Shown: positions 8,237 to 16,984 of the stretch, piece by piece
Layout: each line of letters opens with the position of its first letter
Position numbering within the stretch: position 1 is the first letter of the stretch
Assembly (NCBI GenBank): GCA_003158855.1
Contig: PMLJ01000041.1
Span: forward strand, 2,653-65,508
DNA: 62,856 nucleotides
Direction: 5' to 3'
Origin: Acidimicrobiaceae bacterium
GTDB taxonomy: Bacteria; Actinomycetota; Acidimicrobiia; Acidimicrobiales; RAAP-2
The notes under the pieces: generated by a model
The model's database searches: none
What the model was told of the DNA's origin: nothing
What the model saw: the letters and a program-made list of their open reading frames with translations, nothing else
Program-made: the position numbers and the translations under genes

Positions 8237-9115
8237 CTACTGAGGCGCTAGTTCAACTCTTCGGGCCTGATCGAGGGTCACGCCGACGCCGCCGAGCACC
8301 ACCGAGAGGAGTCCCACCAACACCCACGGCGTAATCCTCTCGCTCAGCAGCATCCAGCCGATCACGAACGCGATTGCCGGATTGAAGGCCATTAGAACGC
8401 CGACAACCGCGGGCTTCAGGCGTCGAAGCGCCTGGAGCTCGGCCCCGAAACCCAGGACGATCGACATCACGGCGACGATCAAGAGGCGCCCGCTGAGGTA
8501 GGGATGATGGACGAAGATACGCGCCGAACCGACCGACATCGGCAGGGTCACGAGAGCGGCAACCGACATCGACACCGCGAGCCCGTCCAGTCCCACCGTC
8601 GAGCCGCCCACGCGGTGCGAGGCGAAGAGATACGACGCCCATCCAATCCCGGCGCCGAGGGCAAAGAGCCCCCCGACCAAGGTCAGACCCCCGCCCGGCC
8701 GCGAGAGCGCCACGACCCCGAAGCCCGCGAGAACCACGAAGCCCAGATGCCGCCAGGTCCGCTTGCCGAGCGCCGCGACGAGGAACGGCCCGAGGAACTC
8801 GATCGCGACCGCGCTGCCGAGAGGGATTCGCGCGATGGCCTGATAGAAGCATTGATTCATGAAGGCCGCGGCGAGACCGAAGAGCAGCGCTCCCGTCCAC
8901 TGATGACGGGTCCAACTGCGCAGTTTCGGACGGGTGAGGGCGAGCAGCACAAGGGCGCCGAGGAGGAAGCGTGCGCCGCTCGACGCGGACGGTCCCACGG
9001 CAACAAACACGGGCTGCACAATCGCCGCCGACCATGGCATCAGCGTCGCGCCGATGAGCACGGAACCGGTGCCCAGGAAAGCGTTCCTCGCAGAGCGCTC
9101 AACGCTGATCGTCAA
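8237..9115 (-). CDS. EamA-family transporter, possible threonine/homoserine exporter
   Basis: A 292-aa polytopic membrane protein with about ten hydrophobic segments in two EamA repeats, as in RhtA/YdcZ-type drug/metabolite exporters. The second repeat contains the typical E-R-I-P-like turn (LLSERITPWV). The TTG start overlaps the thrB stop as TTGA, so it is likely made together with homoserine kinase. E. coli RhtA exports threonine and homoserine. The overlap with thrB makes that substrate plausible but unproven. Plasma membrane. Confidence 0.8.
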   Translation of the reverse strand: MTISVERSARNAFLGTGSVLIGATLMPWSAAIVQPVFVAVGPSASSGARFLLGALVLLALTRPKLRSWTRHQWTGALLFGLAAAFMNQCFYQAIARIPLGSAVAIEFLGPFLVAALGKRTWRHLGFVVLAGFGVVALSRPGGGLTLVGGLFALGAGIGWASYLFASHRVGGSTVGLDGLAVSMSVAALVTLPMSVGSARIFVHHPYLSGRLLIVAVMSIVLGFGAELQALRRLKPAVVGVLMAFNPAIAFVIGWMLLSERITPWVLVGLLSVVLGGVGVTLDQARRVELAPQ

Positions 9116-9960
9116 AGAACAACCAGGCCGGTGCGGTCGGCCTCGAGCACCAGAACCGTGCCGGGCACCGAATGGGCAACGAGGAATTCGCGCGCCGCGC
9201 GCGCGATGCCCTCAGCAGTCTCCTGGGTCGCGAGGCCGAGCATTGTCGAGCCCGCCCCGGACCAGCACGACGACGCGGCACCCGACTCACGCAGGCTATC
9301 GAGCAGCGGCCTCGCGAAGGGCAGCAGCGACATCCGATACGGCTGATGGAGGTAGTCATCCATCGCCGAGGCAACGAAACTGCGGTGGTCGGCGAGGCCG
9401 GCGATCAGCAGCCCCAGCGAACTCAAGGTGCGTACCGCATCGGCGAAGGGAACGTCGCTCGGCAGCACGCTTCGAGCGTCCGAGGTCGCGAGTTCCTCGT
9501 CCGGAATCACCGCCACGAAACGCCACGCCTCGTCGAGGGCGAGGGGTCGAGCGACGATGCCCTCCACGTCGCTGATGCTGGCGACGACCAGTCCGCCGAG
9601 CAATGACGCAGCGGCGTTCTCGGCGTGTCCGTCGACCTTGGTGGCGACGAGCAGCGGATCGGTCGATCCCGCGGCGGCGGCGGCGGCGAGCGCCAGGGCG
9701 GCGGACGAACCGAGTCCCCTCGAGAGTGGAATCGATGAGTTCACGTGCATCTTGAAGTTCCGGTGGCCCAGGACTTCGCTCGCGACCACTGCACCAAGAT
9801 GGCGCTCGTCGTCGAACTTTCCGGCGCCAAAACCCTCGCTCGTGATCTCGAAGGAGTCTGCGGGCTCGAGGCTCACCTCGACGTAGAGGCTGAGGGCCAC
9901 CGCAAGGACGTCGAAACCGGGACCGAGGTTGGCGGAGCTGGCGGGAACGCGAACAAGCAT
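9112..9960 (-). CDS. thrB: Homoserine kinase
   Basis: A GHMP-family kinase that phosphorylates L-homoserine to O-phosphohomoserine in threonine synthesis. 282 aa. N-terminal VPASSANLGPGFDVL is typical of ThrB. The phosphate-binding loop is PLSRGLGSSAA (about residues 78-88). The C-terminal glycine-rich motif is WSGAGSTMLGL. The ATG lies 4 bases after the carboxypeptidase gene. thrA and thrC are not in this window. Confidence 0.94.
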   Translation of the reverse strand: MLVRVPASSANLGPGFDVLAVALSLYVEVSLEPADSFEITSEGFGAGKFDDERHLGAVVASEVLGHRNFKMHVNSSIPLSRGLGSSAALALAAAAAAGSTDPLLVATKVDGHAENAAASLLGGLVVASISDVEGIVARPLALDEAWRFVAVIPDEELATSDARSVLPSDVPFADAVRTLSSLGLLIAGLADHRSFVASAMDDYLHQPYRMSLLPFARPLLDSLRESGAASSCWSGAGSTMLGLATQETAEGIARAAREFLVAHSVPGTVLVLEADRTGLVVL

Positions 9961-9964
9961 TGTT

Positions 9965-11188
9965 TTAGCGTAGGCGTTGCCATAGCGACGGCGGTGAAAC
10001 CGTCGATTCGGCGACCAGGCGGTACCGGTGGTTCGTGGTGGCGTGAACCACCAGCCAGCCCACGGTCTCGCCGCGTTGCACGGTCCCGGTGAATCGTCGC
10101 ACCCTGGCAGTCAGGGGCACGCTGCCCTTCGCCGACCACCACGAGAACTGCTCATTCTGGGCCAGACCGATGGGCACCGTCGCGCCCGCCCAGCCAACGC
10201 GCCCGAAAATTCGGCCCTTTTGAAGCTCGACACGAACTTCGCTGCCGATCGCGGTCTGGGCGAGGGCGAGGGCGGCGTCGCCCGCGGGCCCGAGGAGGTC
10301 GCCGCCGCGTTGGCCGAGCACGATCGCGTACGCGATCTTGATCTGGTCTCCCAACTCAAAGGTGACCGCCATCACGTCACAGCCCCCCGCCGCCGCGGTG
10401 CGCCCCGACTTCACCCCGATGACGTTGTCAATCCCGACGTACGGCGTAAAGGAGTTGACGGTTCCCGCCACCGGCAGGGTCACGCTGGTCTGATCGACGA
10501 TGGAACGGACGAGCGGGGACTTCATCAGCATCACCGCAAGTTCGCCCTGTTCGAGCGCGGTGGAGACCGATCCGTCGTCGAAACCCGAAACGTCGGCGTA
10601 ATGCGTTCGGGCCAGTCCGAGGGCCTGGGCCGTCTGATTCATGAGGGCGATGAAACTCGTCGTGTTGCCCGCGACCATCTCGGCGAGCAGCACGGCGTAG
10701 TTGCTCGCCGAGTGGACCAGAAGCCCGTTCAGCAGGTCGAGCTCGCAGATCGACTCGCCCACGCTCACCGCGACGCTCGACTGGTCGGTCAGTTTCATTG
10801 CCTCGTACGTCGCCACGTCATTCGACGACACGGTGACGCACGGCCCGGTGGCGCCCCCGGCGAGCGGCAGCCTCTTCAGCAGCACGTACGCGGTCATCAG
10901 TTTGGTGAGGCTGGCGATCGGCACGACGCTGTCGTTATGGCTCTCCTTGATTCCGATCGACGGGATCACGAGCGCGGCGCTGCCGACCGTTGGCCACGCG
11001 ATCGCGGGGTGCGTACCCGCCGGACGCAGCGCCCGCAACACGATGTGCGCATCGCTCGGCCGGTGCAGCAGCGGTAACTGCATACCGACGATCAGCGCGG
11101 CTGCTACGCCCAGACCCAGCACCGTCGAGATCGACCGCGTCCAGAGACCGCGAAGCGGCGGGTGGCGAGAGCCAATACGGGGTGACAC
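9965..11188 (-). CDS. D-alanyl-D-alanine carboxypeptidase (PBP5/DacA-like)
   Basis: A serine-type low-molecular-weight penicillin-binding protein that trims pentapeptide stems of peptidoglycan. 407 aa. An N-terminal hydrophobic segment (about residues 20-40, LGLGVAAALIVGMQL) acts as signal or anchor. Catalytic motifs: SxxK in ASLTK (about residue 92), SxN in HSASN (about 159) and a KTG-box variant KSG in GVKSGRT (about 259). A C-terminal domain of about 100 residues follows. It lies 3 bases downstream of ftsK on the same strand. The family is clear; the exact paralogue name is not. Confidence 0.88.
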   Translation of the reverse strand: MSPRIGSRHPPLRGLWTRSISTVLGLGVAAALIVGMQLPLLHRPSDAHIVLRALRPAGTHPAIAWPTVGSAALVIPSIGIKESHNDSVVPIASLTKLMTAYVLLKRLPLAGGATGPCVTVSSNDVATYEAMKLTDQSSVAVSVGESICELDLLNGLLVHSASNYAVLLAEMVAGNTTSFIALMNQTAQALGLARTHYADVSGFDDGSVSTALEQGELAVMLMKSPLVRSIVDQTSVTLPVAGTVNSFTPYVGIDNVIGVKSGRTAAAGGCDVMAVTFELGDQIKIAYAIVLGQRGGDLLGPAGDAALALAQTAIGSEVRVELQKGRIFGRVGWAGATVPIGLAQNEQFSWWSAKGSVPLTARVRRFTGTVQRGETVGWLVVHATTNHRYRLVAESTVSPPSLWQRLR

Positions 11189-11191
11189 GAG

Positions 11192-13549
11192 CTAGAGAGA
11201 AGTCTGCTGGTCGTACTCTTCGGGCGTGACGAGCACCTTGCGAGCCTTTGAACCGTCCCCCGCCGCGACCACGCCCTCTTCTTCGAGCTGGTCCATAATG
11301 CGTCCAGCCCTCGCGAATCCGACTCGAAGCTTGCGCTGCAGCATCGAGGTGGAGCCCGACTGGGTTCGAATGACGAGGTCTCGGGCCTGACGCAGGACTT
11401 CGTCGTCGTCGTCGCTCGATCCGCCGCCCATGCCCCCCGAACGACCCGCGGGGATGTCGAGGGCGACCACGGTCTCCTGGCGACCGCCCTGGGAACGCCA
11501 ATTCTCCACCACGCGACGAACCTCTTCCTCGGAGACCCACGGGGACTGGAGACGCCGAGCGATGTTGCTCGATGCCGTGACGAGCAGCATGTCGCCCTTG
11601 CCAATTAGCCGCTCAGCTCCGCCCTGGTCAAGAATGACCCGGCTATCGGCCAGGGACGAGACGGCGAAGGCCATCCGACTCGGCACGTTGGCTTTGATCA
11701 CGCCCGTGATGACGTCCACGCTCGGACGCTGGGTCGCGAGCACCAGGTGGATGCCGACCGCCCTCGCCATCTGCGCGATTCGAACCACCGACTCTTCCAC
11801 GTCGCGCGCGGCGACCATCATCAGATCGTTGAGCTCGTCCACCACGATCACGATGTACGGCAGCTTCTCGGGGCCCTGGGGCTCTTCGACGTCCGACGTG
11901 AGACCGGTCGCGCGCTCGATGGCGTCGGCGACCTGCTCGCGCACCGTTGGCTCACTGGTCAACTCGCCGCGCGCGATCATGTGCTGATAGCTCGTGATGT
12001 CGCGCGCTCCGCTTTCGGCGAGGAGATCGTAACGACGCTCCATCTCCTTCACTGCCCAGGCGAGCGTCGCGGCGGCCTTCTTCGGATCGACCACCACTGG
12101 CGCCAGCAGGTGCGGCAGATCGTTGTACTGACCCATCTCGACCCGCTTGGGGTCGACCAGCAGGAGGCGGACCTGGTCGGGGGTCGCTCGCATGACGAGC
12201 GAGGTGATCAGCGAGTTGATGCACGAGCTCTTGCCCGCACCCGTGGCGCCCGAGATAAGAACGTGGGGCATCTCCCCGAGGTTCACGACGACGGTCTTTC
12301 CCGAAATGTCACGCCCGATGGGCACGTCAAGGGGGTGCGTCGCCGCCACCGCTTCGTCGGCCGCGAGCAGGTCGCCGAGGGCCACGAGCGTGCGCTGGCG
12401 GTTGGGGACCTCGACGCCGATGGCGGACCTGCCGGGGATGGGGGCGAGGATCCGCACGTCCGGTGTAGCCATGGCGTAGGCGATGTCCTTGTTGAGCGAC
12501 GTCACGCGCGCCACCTTCACGCCGGGACCGAGTTCGAGTTCGTAGCGCGTCACCGTGGGCCCCACCGTGTAGCCCACCAGCGTGGTCTCCACGCCGTGGG
12601 CGCCGAGGGCCTCGACCAGCTCCTTGCCCGAGGCGTCGATGGCCGATCGGTCCTGGCGCTGTTCCCTCGTGCGCTGCAGGAGCGACGAGGGCGGCAGCAC
12701 CCAGTGGCTCGCCATCGCCGGGGCCCGACGCGAAGCGCGCGCCCGAGGCGCCGACGCGCTCACCGGAGCTGCGATGTCTTCCTCGTAGTCGACGACCACC
12801 TCGTCGGGGAACTCATCCTCGTAGGCGACGGGCTCGGGCAGCGGCTCGGGCTCGGGTCGGGTCCTCGCACGCGACCTCCTCGCCAGTGGCCGCTCCGGTT
12901 CACCGGTCTCGTCCTCGTGCGTTGCGCCGTCCTTGGGCCGAATCATCCACCACCGCGCGATCAGCCGGCCCACGGCGCGGGTGAGCGCCACAAATCCGGC
13001 GCCGAGCGCGCGAAGCCCGATGCCGGTCGTGACCATTACCGAAACGATCACGAGCGCCACGAGCACTACGAGGGCGCCGCTCAGGCCGAGCGCCCGGTAG
13101 AGCCCTCCGCCAACGGCGACGCCGACCCAGCCTCCGCCATGGCCCAGGGCCTTCGCACCGTCGTGAAAGTGTGGCCGGCCTCCGCAGAGGTGGCCAATGG
13201 CGCTGATGCTCACGAGGCCGATGGCTATGCCCCAGGCGAACCGGGCCCGATCGACCTCGAGCTTGCCCCACACGAGGGCGACGCCGAGCGCCAGGAGTAT
13301 CGGCGCGAGCGCGAATCGGCCGATTCCGAGCACGACCTTCAGCGCCTCGGAGATGGCGTGTCCCACCGGACCGAGCACGTCCGCCTCAGCGAGGGCCACG
13401 AAAAGACCCGCGACCATCAGCAGCACTATCCAAATATCACGTTCGTGACGCTGCCAGATGGTGAGATTATCCGTGGACGCGGCCTTTCTGGTCGACGAAC
13501 CTTTCGTCGACCTCCGTACCGGCTTCTTCTTGTGTCGTGCGGGTGCCAC
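11192..13549 (-). CDS. ftsK: DNA translocase FtsK
   Basis: A septal DNA pump that clears and aligns the chromosome terminus at division. About 785 aa: a basic N-terminus, four to five membrane segments, a short acidic/Arg linker (EPEPLPEPVAYEDEFPDE), then the motor with Walker A GATGAGKSS, Walker B VIVVDELNDLM, and a C-terminal gamma winged-helix (TSMLQRKLRVGFARAGRIMDQLEEEG). The linker is short for the family. I chose the GTG at 13549, eight bases after a TAAGTT -10-like box. An ATG at 13555 is the alternative, and neither has an SD. A LexA-box-like site lies at 13565-13578. Confidence 0.93.
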   Translation of the reverse strand: MAPARHKKKPVRRSTKGSSTRKAASTDNLTIWQRHERDIWIVLLMVAGLFVALAEADVLGPVGHAISEALKVVLGIGRFALAPILLALGVALVWGKLEVDRARFAWGIAIGLVSISAIGHLCGGRPHFHDGAKALGHGGGWVGVAVGGGLYRALGLSGALVVLVALVIVSVMVTTGIGLRALGAGFVALTRAVGRLIARWWMIRPKDGATHEDETGEPERPLARRSRARTRPEPEPLPEPVAYEDEFPDEVVVDYEEDIAAPVSASAPRARASRRAPAMASHWVLPPSSLLQRTREQRQDRSAIDASGKELVEALGAHGVETTLVGYTVGPTVTRYELELGPGVKVARVTSLNKDIAYAMATPDVRILAPIPGRSAIGVEVPNRQRTLVALGDLLAADEAVAATHPLDVPIGRDISGKTVVVNLGEMPHVLISGATGAGKSSCINSLITSLVMRATPDQVRLLLVDPKRVEMGQYNDLPHLLAPVVVDPKKAAATLAWAVKEMERRYDLLAESGARDITSYQHMIARGELTSEPTVREQVADAIERATGLTSDVEEPQGPEKLPYIVIVVDELNDLMMVAARDVEESVVRIAQMARAVGIHLVLATQRPSVDVITGVIKANVPSRMAFAVSSLADSRVILDQGGAERLIGKGDMLLVTASSNIARRLQSPWVSEEEVRRVVENWRSQGGRQETVVALDIPAGRSGGMGGGSSDDDDEVLRQARDLVIRTQSGSTSMLQRKLRVGFARAGRIMDQLEEEGVVAAGDGSKARKVLVTPEEYDQQTSL

Positions 13550-13564
13550 AACCATCCAACTTAC

Positions 13565-13578
13565 CGAACGCAGGTTCG
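13565..13578. promoter_or_regulatory. LexA (SOS) box-like operator before ftsK
   Basis: CGAAC-GCAG-GTTCG: two perfect 5-base inverted arms with a 4-base spacer. It matches the Gram-positive/actinobacterial SOS consensus CGAAC-N4-GTTCG in all arm positions. It sits immediately upstream of a TAAGTT -10-like hexamer for ftsK (minus strand, 13558-13563) and overlaps the -35 region of the divergent siderophore-reductase gene. In E. coli ftsK is SOS-inducible (dinH), so regulation here is plausible. Confidence 0.6.
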
Positions 13579-13603
13579 TAATGGGTGCCAATCGACCTAG
13601 GCT
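13575..13603 (+). promoter_or_regulatory. Promoter of siderophore-interacting protein gene (leaderless type)
   Basis: -10 TAGGCT at 13598-13603 lies six bases before the GTG at 13610, with no SD. A weak -35 (TTCGTA, 13575-13580) is 17 bases upstream and overlaps the LexA-like box. Confidence 0.45.
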
Positions 13604-13609
13604 GCGGTG

Positions 13610-14380
13610 GTGCATTCAACGCCCCACCCCTCTTCGCTCGAACTCGCCCGGCGACTCAACGTCTCAGCCGCGCTCTGCCCGATCGTGTCGTCGAGCGCCC
13701 TCAGCCCGTCACTGCACGAGGTGGTGCTCGACTGCGGGGCCGAGATCGCCGGGGATCCGGGCAATGACGTGATGATCCGCGTGCCAGACGCGTCGGGGAA
13801 GTTCGTCCGGCGCCGCTACAGCGTTCGTTCCCATGACCCCGAGTCGAACCGGCTCACCCTTTGGATCGTGACCTCCCACGACGGGGCGGGAAGCCACTGG
13901 GCGCAAGACACCAAAGCCGGCGACGCCGTGGACGTCGTCGGACCACGTGGCAAGATCCTCCTCGACCCCGACGCGGATTGGCACGTCTTCATTGGCGACG
14001 CCAGCGGGCTCGGCGCCTTCTATCGGATGGCCCAGAGCATCGATCCTCCCGGCCGGGCCATATTCATCGTCGAGATCGATGATGCCGGCGACGCATTGAC
14101 GGCGCCGTTCGACGAGGGCATCGGGGTGACCGGGATCTTCGTCGATCGTAACGACCGGGCTCGCAACGATCCGTCGGGCCTGCTGAGCGGACTCGCGGCG
14201 TTCGCCTTCCCGCCCGACGTCGGGCACGCCTATCTCTTTGGCGAGTTCTCGGTCCTGAAGGTCCTTCGAACGGCCCTCGTCGACCGGGGGCTCAGCGACG
14301 AGCTGATCAGCCTCAAGGCTTTTTGGCGGGTCGGACGCGCCAACGCCGAGCACGGCGAGCCCGACAAGAGCGACAGTTAG
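13610..14380 (+). CDS. Siderophore-interacting protein (FAD-dependent ferric reductase)
   Basis: 256 aa of the ViuB/SIP flavoreductase family. The FAD-binding beta-barrel has RRRYSVR (about residues 66-72) and VGPRGK. The C-terminal NAD(P)H-like domain has FIGDASGLGAFYRM and YLFGEFSVLKVLRTAL, then LKAFWRVGRANAEHGE, which corresponds to the conserved YWR-G terminus of the family. By family knowledge it reduces ferric siderophores to release iron in the cytoplasm. It is divergent from ftsK, and its stop overlaps the rnj stop by 3-4 bases. No siderophore transporter or synthesis genes are nearby. Confidence 0.83.
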   Translation: MHSTPHPSSLELARRLNVSAALCPIVSSSALSPSLHEVVLDCGAEIAGDPGNDVMIRVPDASGKFVRRRYSVRSHDPESNRLTLWIVTSHDGAGSHWAQDTKAGDAVDVVGPRGKILLDPDADWHVFIGDASGLGAFYRMAQSIDPPGRAIFIVEIDDAGDALTAPFDEGIGVTGIFVDRNDRARNDPSGLLSGLAAFAFPPDVGHAYLFGEFSVLKVLRTALVDRGLSDELISLKAFWRVGRANAEHGEPDKSDS

Positions 14381-16038
14381 AGAACGACTATCGCGGCGAG
14401 CAGGACCGGCTGGCGTCGGAACTTCTGGCCGAGGATGCGTCCGGCAGCGCGCTGGGCGACCTTGTTGAGCGATGACCCGTCGCGGTCACCCTCCTTCAAT
14501 GCCGACTCAATCGCGTCGCGCACGACCCGGGTCACCGACTCCAGAAGATCCTTGTCGCTTTCACCATCGAACCAGCCCCGAGCCGTCAGGCTCACGGGCT
14601 GGATGATCACGCCGCGATCGTGGTCAATGCCGGCCGATATCTGAAGTACCCCGTACTCGGCCAGCATGCGCCGCTCTTCGAGTGGTCGCTCGTCGAGGTC
14701 GCCGGCGCTGCCGTCGATGTAGTGGAAACCTGCGGGAACCTGTCCGGATCGGCGGATGCCCGATGCGGTCACCTCGACCTGGTCACCGTCTTCGCAGATA
14801 AGTATGTGCTTCTCCTTCAGCCCCATCGTGAGGGCGAGGTCGGCGTGGTGGACCATGTGGCGGTACTCGCCGTGCACGGGCACGAAATTGCGGGGTCGAA
14901 CGAGTTGATGGAACGTGCGCAACTCCCCTTGGCGGGCGTGGCCCGAGGCGTGAACGGGTTCGTTGCCCGAATGGATCACCTCGGTGCCGGCGCGGTGCAG
15001 GTCGTCGATGACCCGTCCGACCGACCACTCATTGCCGGGGATCGGGTGCGAGCTCAGGATCACCGTATCGTCGGCGCCGACCTTGAAGTTGCGCGCGTCG
15101 CCGCGTGACAGCTTCGAGAGCGCGGCGAGCGGCTCACCCTGGCTTCCGGTGCAGATGACGCACACCTCGCCCGGCGCGTAATTGCCCACGTTCTCGATCT
15201 CGATGAAATCGGTCGTCTCCACGTGCAGGAGATGCAACTTCCTCGCGAGCTTCACGTTCGACTCCATTGAGCGACCCATCAGGGCGATCTTGCGATGCTG
15301 CTCCCTCGCGACATCGATGATCTGCTGGACCCGGTGGATGTGGCTCGCGAAGCAGGCGACGACGAGACGGCGCTCGGGTCGCTCGAGGAACAGTCGGCGC
15401 AGCGCTCCCCCGACCGACCTCTCCGAAGCGGTGAATCCCGGCTCTTCGGCGTTGGTTGAGTCACAGAGCAGCAGAGCGACACCTTCGTCACCGATTGCCG
15501 CCAGGCGCGAGATGTCGGTGCGCCGTCCGTCGATGGGCGTGAGGTCGAGCTTGAAGTCGCCCGAGTGCACGATGATGCCCACGCTCGTGTGGAACGCCAG
15601 CGCGTGCGCGCTCGGCACGGAGTGCGTCACCGGGATGAACTCGACGTCGAAGGGGCCAATGCGCCGTCGTTCCCCGTCGGATACCTCGATGAACGTGAGG
15701 TCCTTGGCGACCTTCGCTTCGGTAAGACGGTGGCGTGCGAAGCCGAGGGTCAGCGCCGAGCCGTAGATCGGAACGTTGACGTCCTTGACGAGGTAGCGCA
15801 GGGCTCCGGTGTGGTCTTCGTGGCCGTGGGTGAGCACGATCGCGTCAATGCGGTCTCGCCGATCGATCAGCCAGCGAAAGTCCGGCAGGATGATGTCGAC
15901 GCCGTACATATTGGGCTCGGGAAACATCAGGCCGGCGTCGACGATGACGATACGGCCATCCTGCTCGAGCGCCAGGCAGTTTCGGCCGATCTCGCCGAGA
16001 CCACCGAGAAAGGTGACGCGAACGGTGTCCTTAGCCAC
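14377..16038 (-). CDS. rnj: Ribonuclease J
   Basis: A metallo-beta-lactamase/beta-CASP RNase with 5' exo- and endonuclease activity for mRNA decay and rRNA maturation. 553 aa. Zinc motif THGHEDHTG (His71, His73, Asp75, His76), SGDFKLD, beta-CASP motifs, then VHGEYRHM and a C-terminal RNase J domain. The GTG start lies 8 bases inside the end of dapA, so expression is coupled. The rnj-dapA pairing is also found in mycobacteria. Confidence 0.95.
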   Translation of the reverse strand: MAKDTVRVTFLGGLGEIGRNCLALEQDGRIVIVDAGLMFPEPNMYGVDIILPDFRWLIDRRDRIDAIVLTHGHEDHTGALRYLVKDVNVPIYGSALTLGFARHRLTEAKVAKDLTFIEVSDGERRRIGPFDVEFIPVTHSVPSAHALAFHTSVGIIVHSGDFKLDLTPIDGRRTDISRLAAIGDEGVALLLCDSTNAEEPGFTASERSVGGALRRLFLERPERRLVVACFASHIHRVQQIIDVAREQHRKIALMGRSMESNVKLARKLHLLHVETTDFIEIENVGNYAPGEVCVICTGSQGEPLAALSKLSRGDARNFKVGADDTVILSSHPIPGNEWSVGRVIDDLHRAGTEVIHSGNEPVHASGHARQGELRTFHQLVRPRNFVPVHGEYRHMVHHADLALTMGLKEKHILICEDGDQVEVTASGIRRSGQVPAGFHYIDGSAGDLDERPLEERRMLAEYGVLQISAGIDHDRGVIIQPVSLTARGWFDGESDKDLLESVTRVVRDAIESALKEGDRDGSSLNKVAQRAAGRILGQKFRRQPVLLAAIVVL

Positions 16039-16927
16039 GTTGGGCCCGCAGTGAGGTCACGGTGTGCGCTGCCGCCTCATCAAGTGTCTCGTCGCCCGGT
16101 CCCAGGGGGAAGCGGCACTGACCAACCGCGAAACCCAGAAAGCGCATGGCGGCCTTGGAGGGCATCGGGTTGGGGTACGACTCGGTACTTTCGAAAGCGC
16201 AGCTCGCGTGCACGCGCTCGTTGAGAATGCGGGCCTTGGGCCAGTCGCCCGCCTCGACCGAGCGCACGATTCCCGCGAACTCCGGGCCAGCCCAGTGCGC
16301 GGCGACCGACACCACTCCCACGCCGCCGACGGCCATGAATGGAAGCAGGAGCCCGTCGTCGCCGCTGTAGAGATCGAGCTCGTCGCCGAGTACCGCCTTG
16401 GTGTGGGCGGCCGATACCAGGTCCGCCGAGGCGTCCTTCAAGGCGACGATGTTCGAGTGGCCGCGCACGAGATCGATCGTCGTCGACGAGGCAATCTTGC
16501 GGCCGGTGCGCGAAGGAATGTCGTAGAGCATCACCGGTAGCTCCGTACTGTCGGCGACCGCGCCCAGGTGGGCGGCGATGCCGTTCTGGCTGGGTCGCGA
16601 GTACGCCGGAGTGGTGGCGAGCACGCCCGCGACGCCGGTCTTGGCCACTTGACTCGTCAGCGCCACCGAGTGGGCAGTGTTGGAGGACGTCGATCCGGCG
16701 AGCACGGGCACCGTCACGCTTTGGGCCACGCACGAGAAGAGGCTGAGCTTCTCGTCGTCGGTGAGCGAGGTTCCCTCCCCAGTCGAGCCGGCGACCACGA
16801 GGCCGTCGCTCCCCTGCTCGACGAGGAACTTCGCCAGTTCACCCGCCACGTCGAAATCTACGGAGCCGTCGGGTCCGAATGGTGTCACCATGGCCGTAAG
16901 AACGGTGCCTAATCGCGGTGAACCCAT
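16031..16927 (-). CDS. dapA: 4-hydroxy-tetrahydrodipicolinate synthase
   Basis: It condenses pyruvate with L-aspartate semialdehyde, the first committed DAP/lysine step. A TIM-barrel enzyme of 298 aa. Seen: GSTGEGTSLTDDEK, catalytic Tyr in MLYDIPSRTG, Schiff-base Lys in VALKDASAD (about residue 166) and YSGDDGLLLP. The ATG follows a TAACTT -10 box by six bases and has no SD, so the mRNA is probably leaderless and independent of dapB upstream. It overlaps rnj by 8 bases. Confidence 0.95.
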   Translation of the reverse strand: MGSPRLGTVLTAMVTPFGPDGSVDFDVAGELAKFLVEQGSDGLVVAGSTGEGTSLTDDEKLSLFSCVAQSVTVPVLAGSTSSNTAHSVALTSQVAKTGVAGVLATTPAYSRPSQNGIAAHLGAVADSTELPVMLYDIPSRTGRKIASSTTIDLVRGHSNIVALKDASADLVSAAHTKAVLGDELDLYSGDDGLLLPFMAVGGVGVVSVAAHWAGPEFAGIVRSVEAGDWPKARILNERVHASCAFESTESYPNPMPSKAAMRFLGFAVGQCRFPLGPGDETLDEAAAHTVTSLRAQRG

Positions 16928-16933
16928 GGTACG

Positions 16934-16939
16934 AAGTTA
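16934..16939 (-). promoter_or_regulatory. -10 box of dapA (leaderless type)
   Basis: On the minus strand TAACTT, six bases, then the dapA ATG. It lies in the 57-base dapB-dapA gap, which otherwise shows nothing. Confidence 0.5.
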
Positions 16940-16984
16940 CCAGCGATTGACCAACGCTCCGCACCGGCGCAAGCCTGCGCCCAA

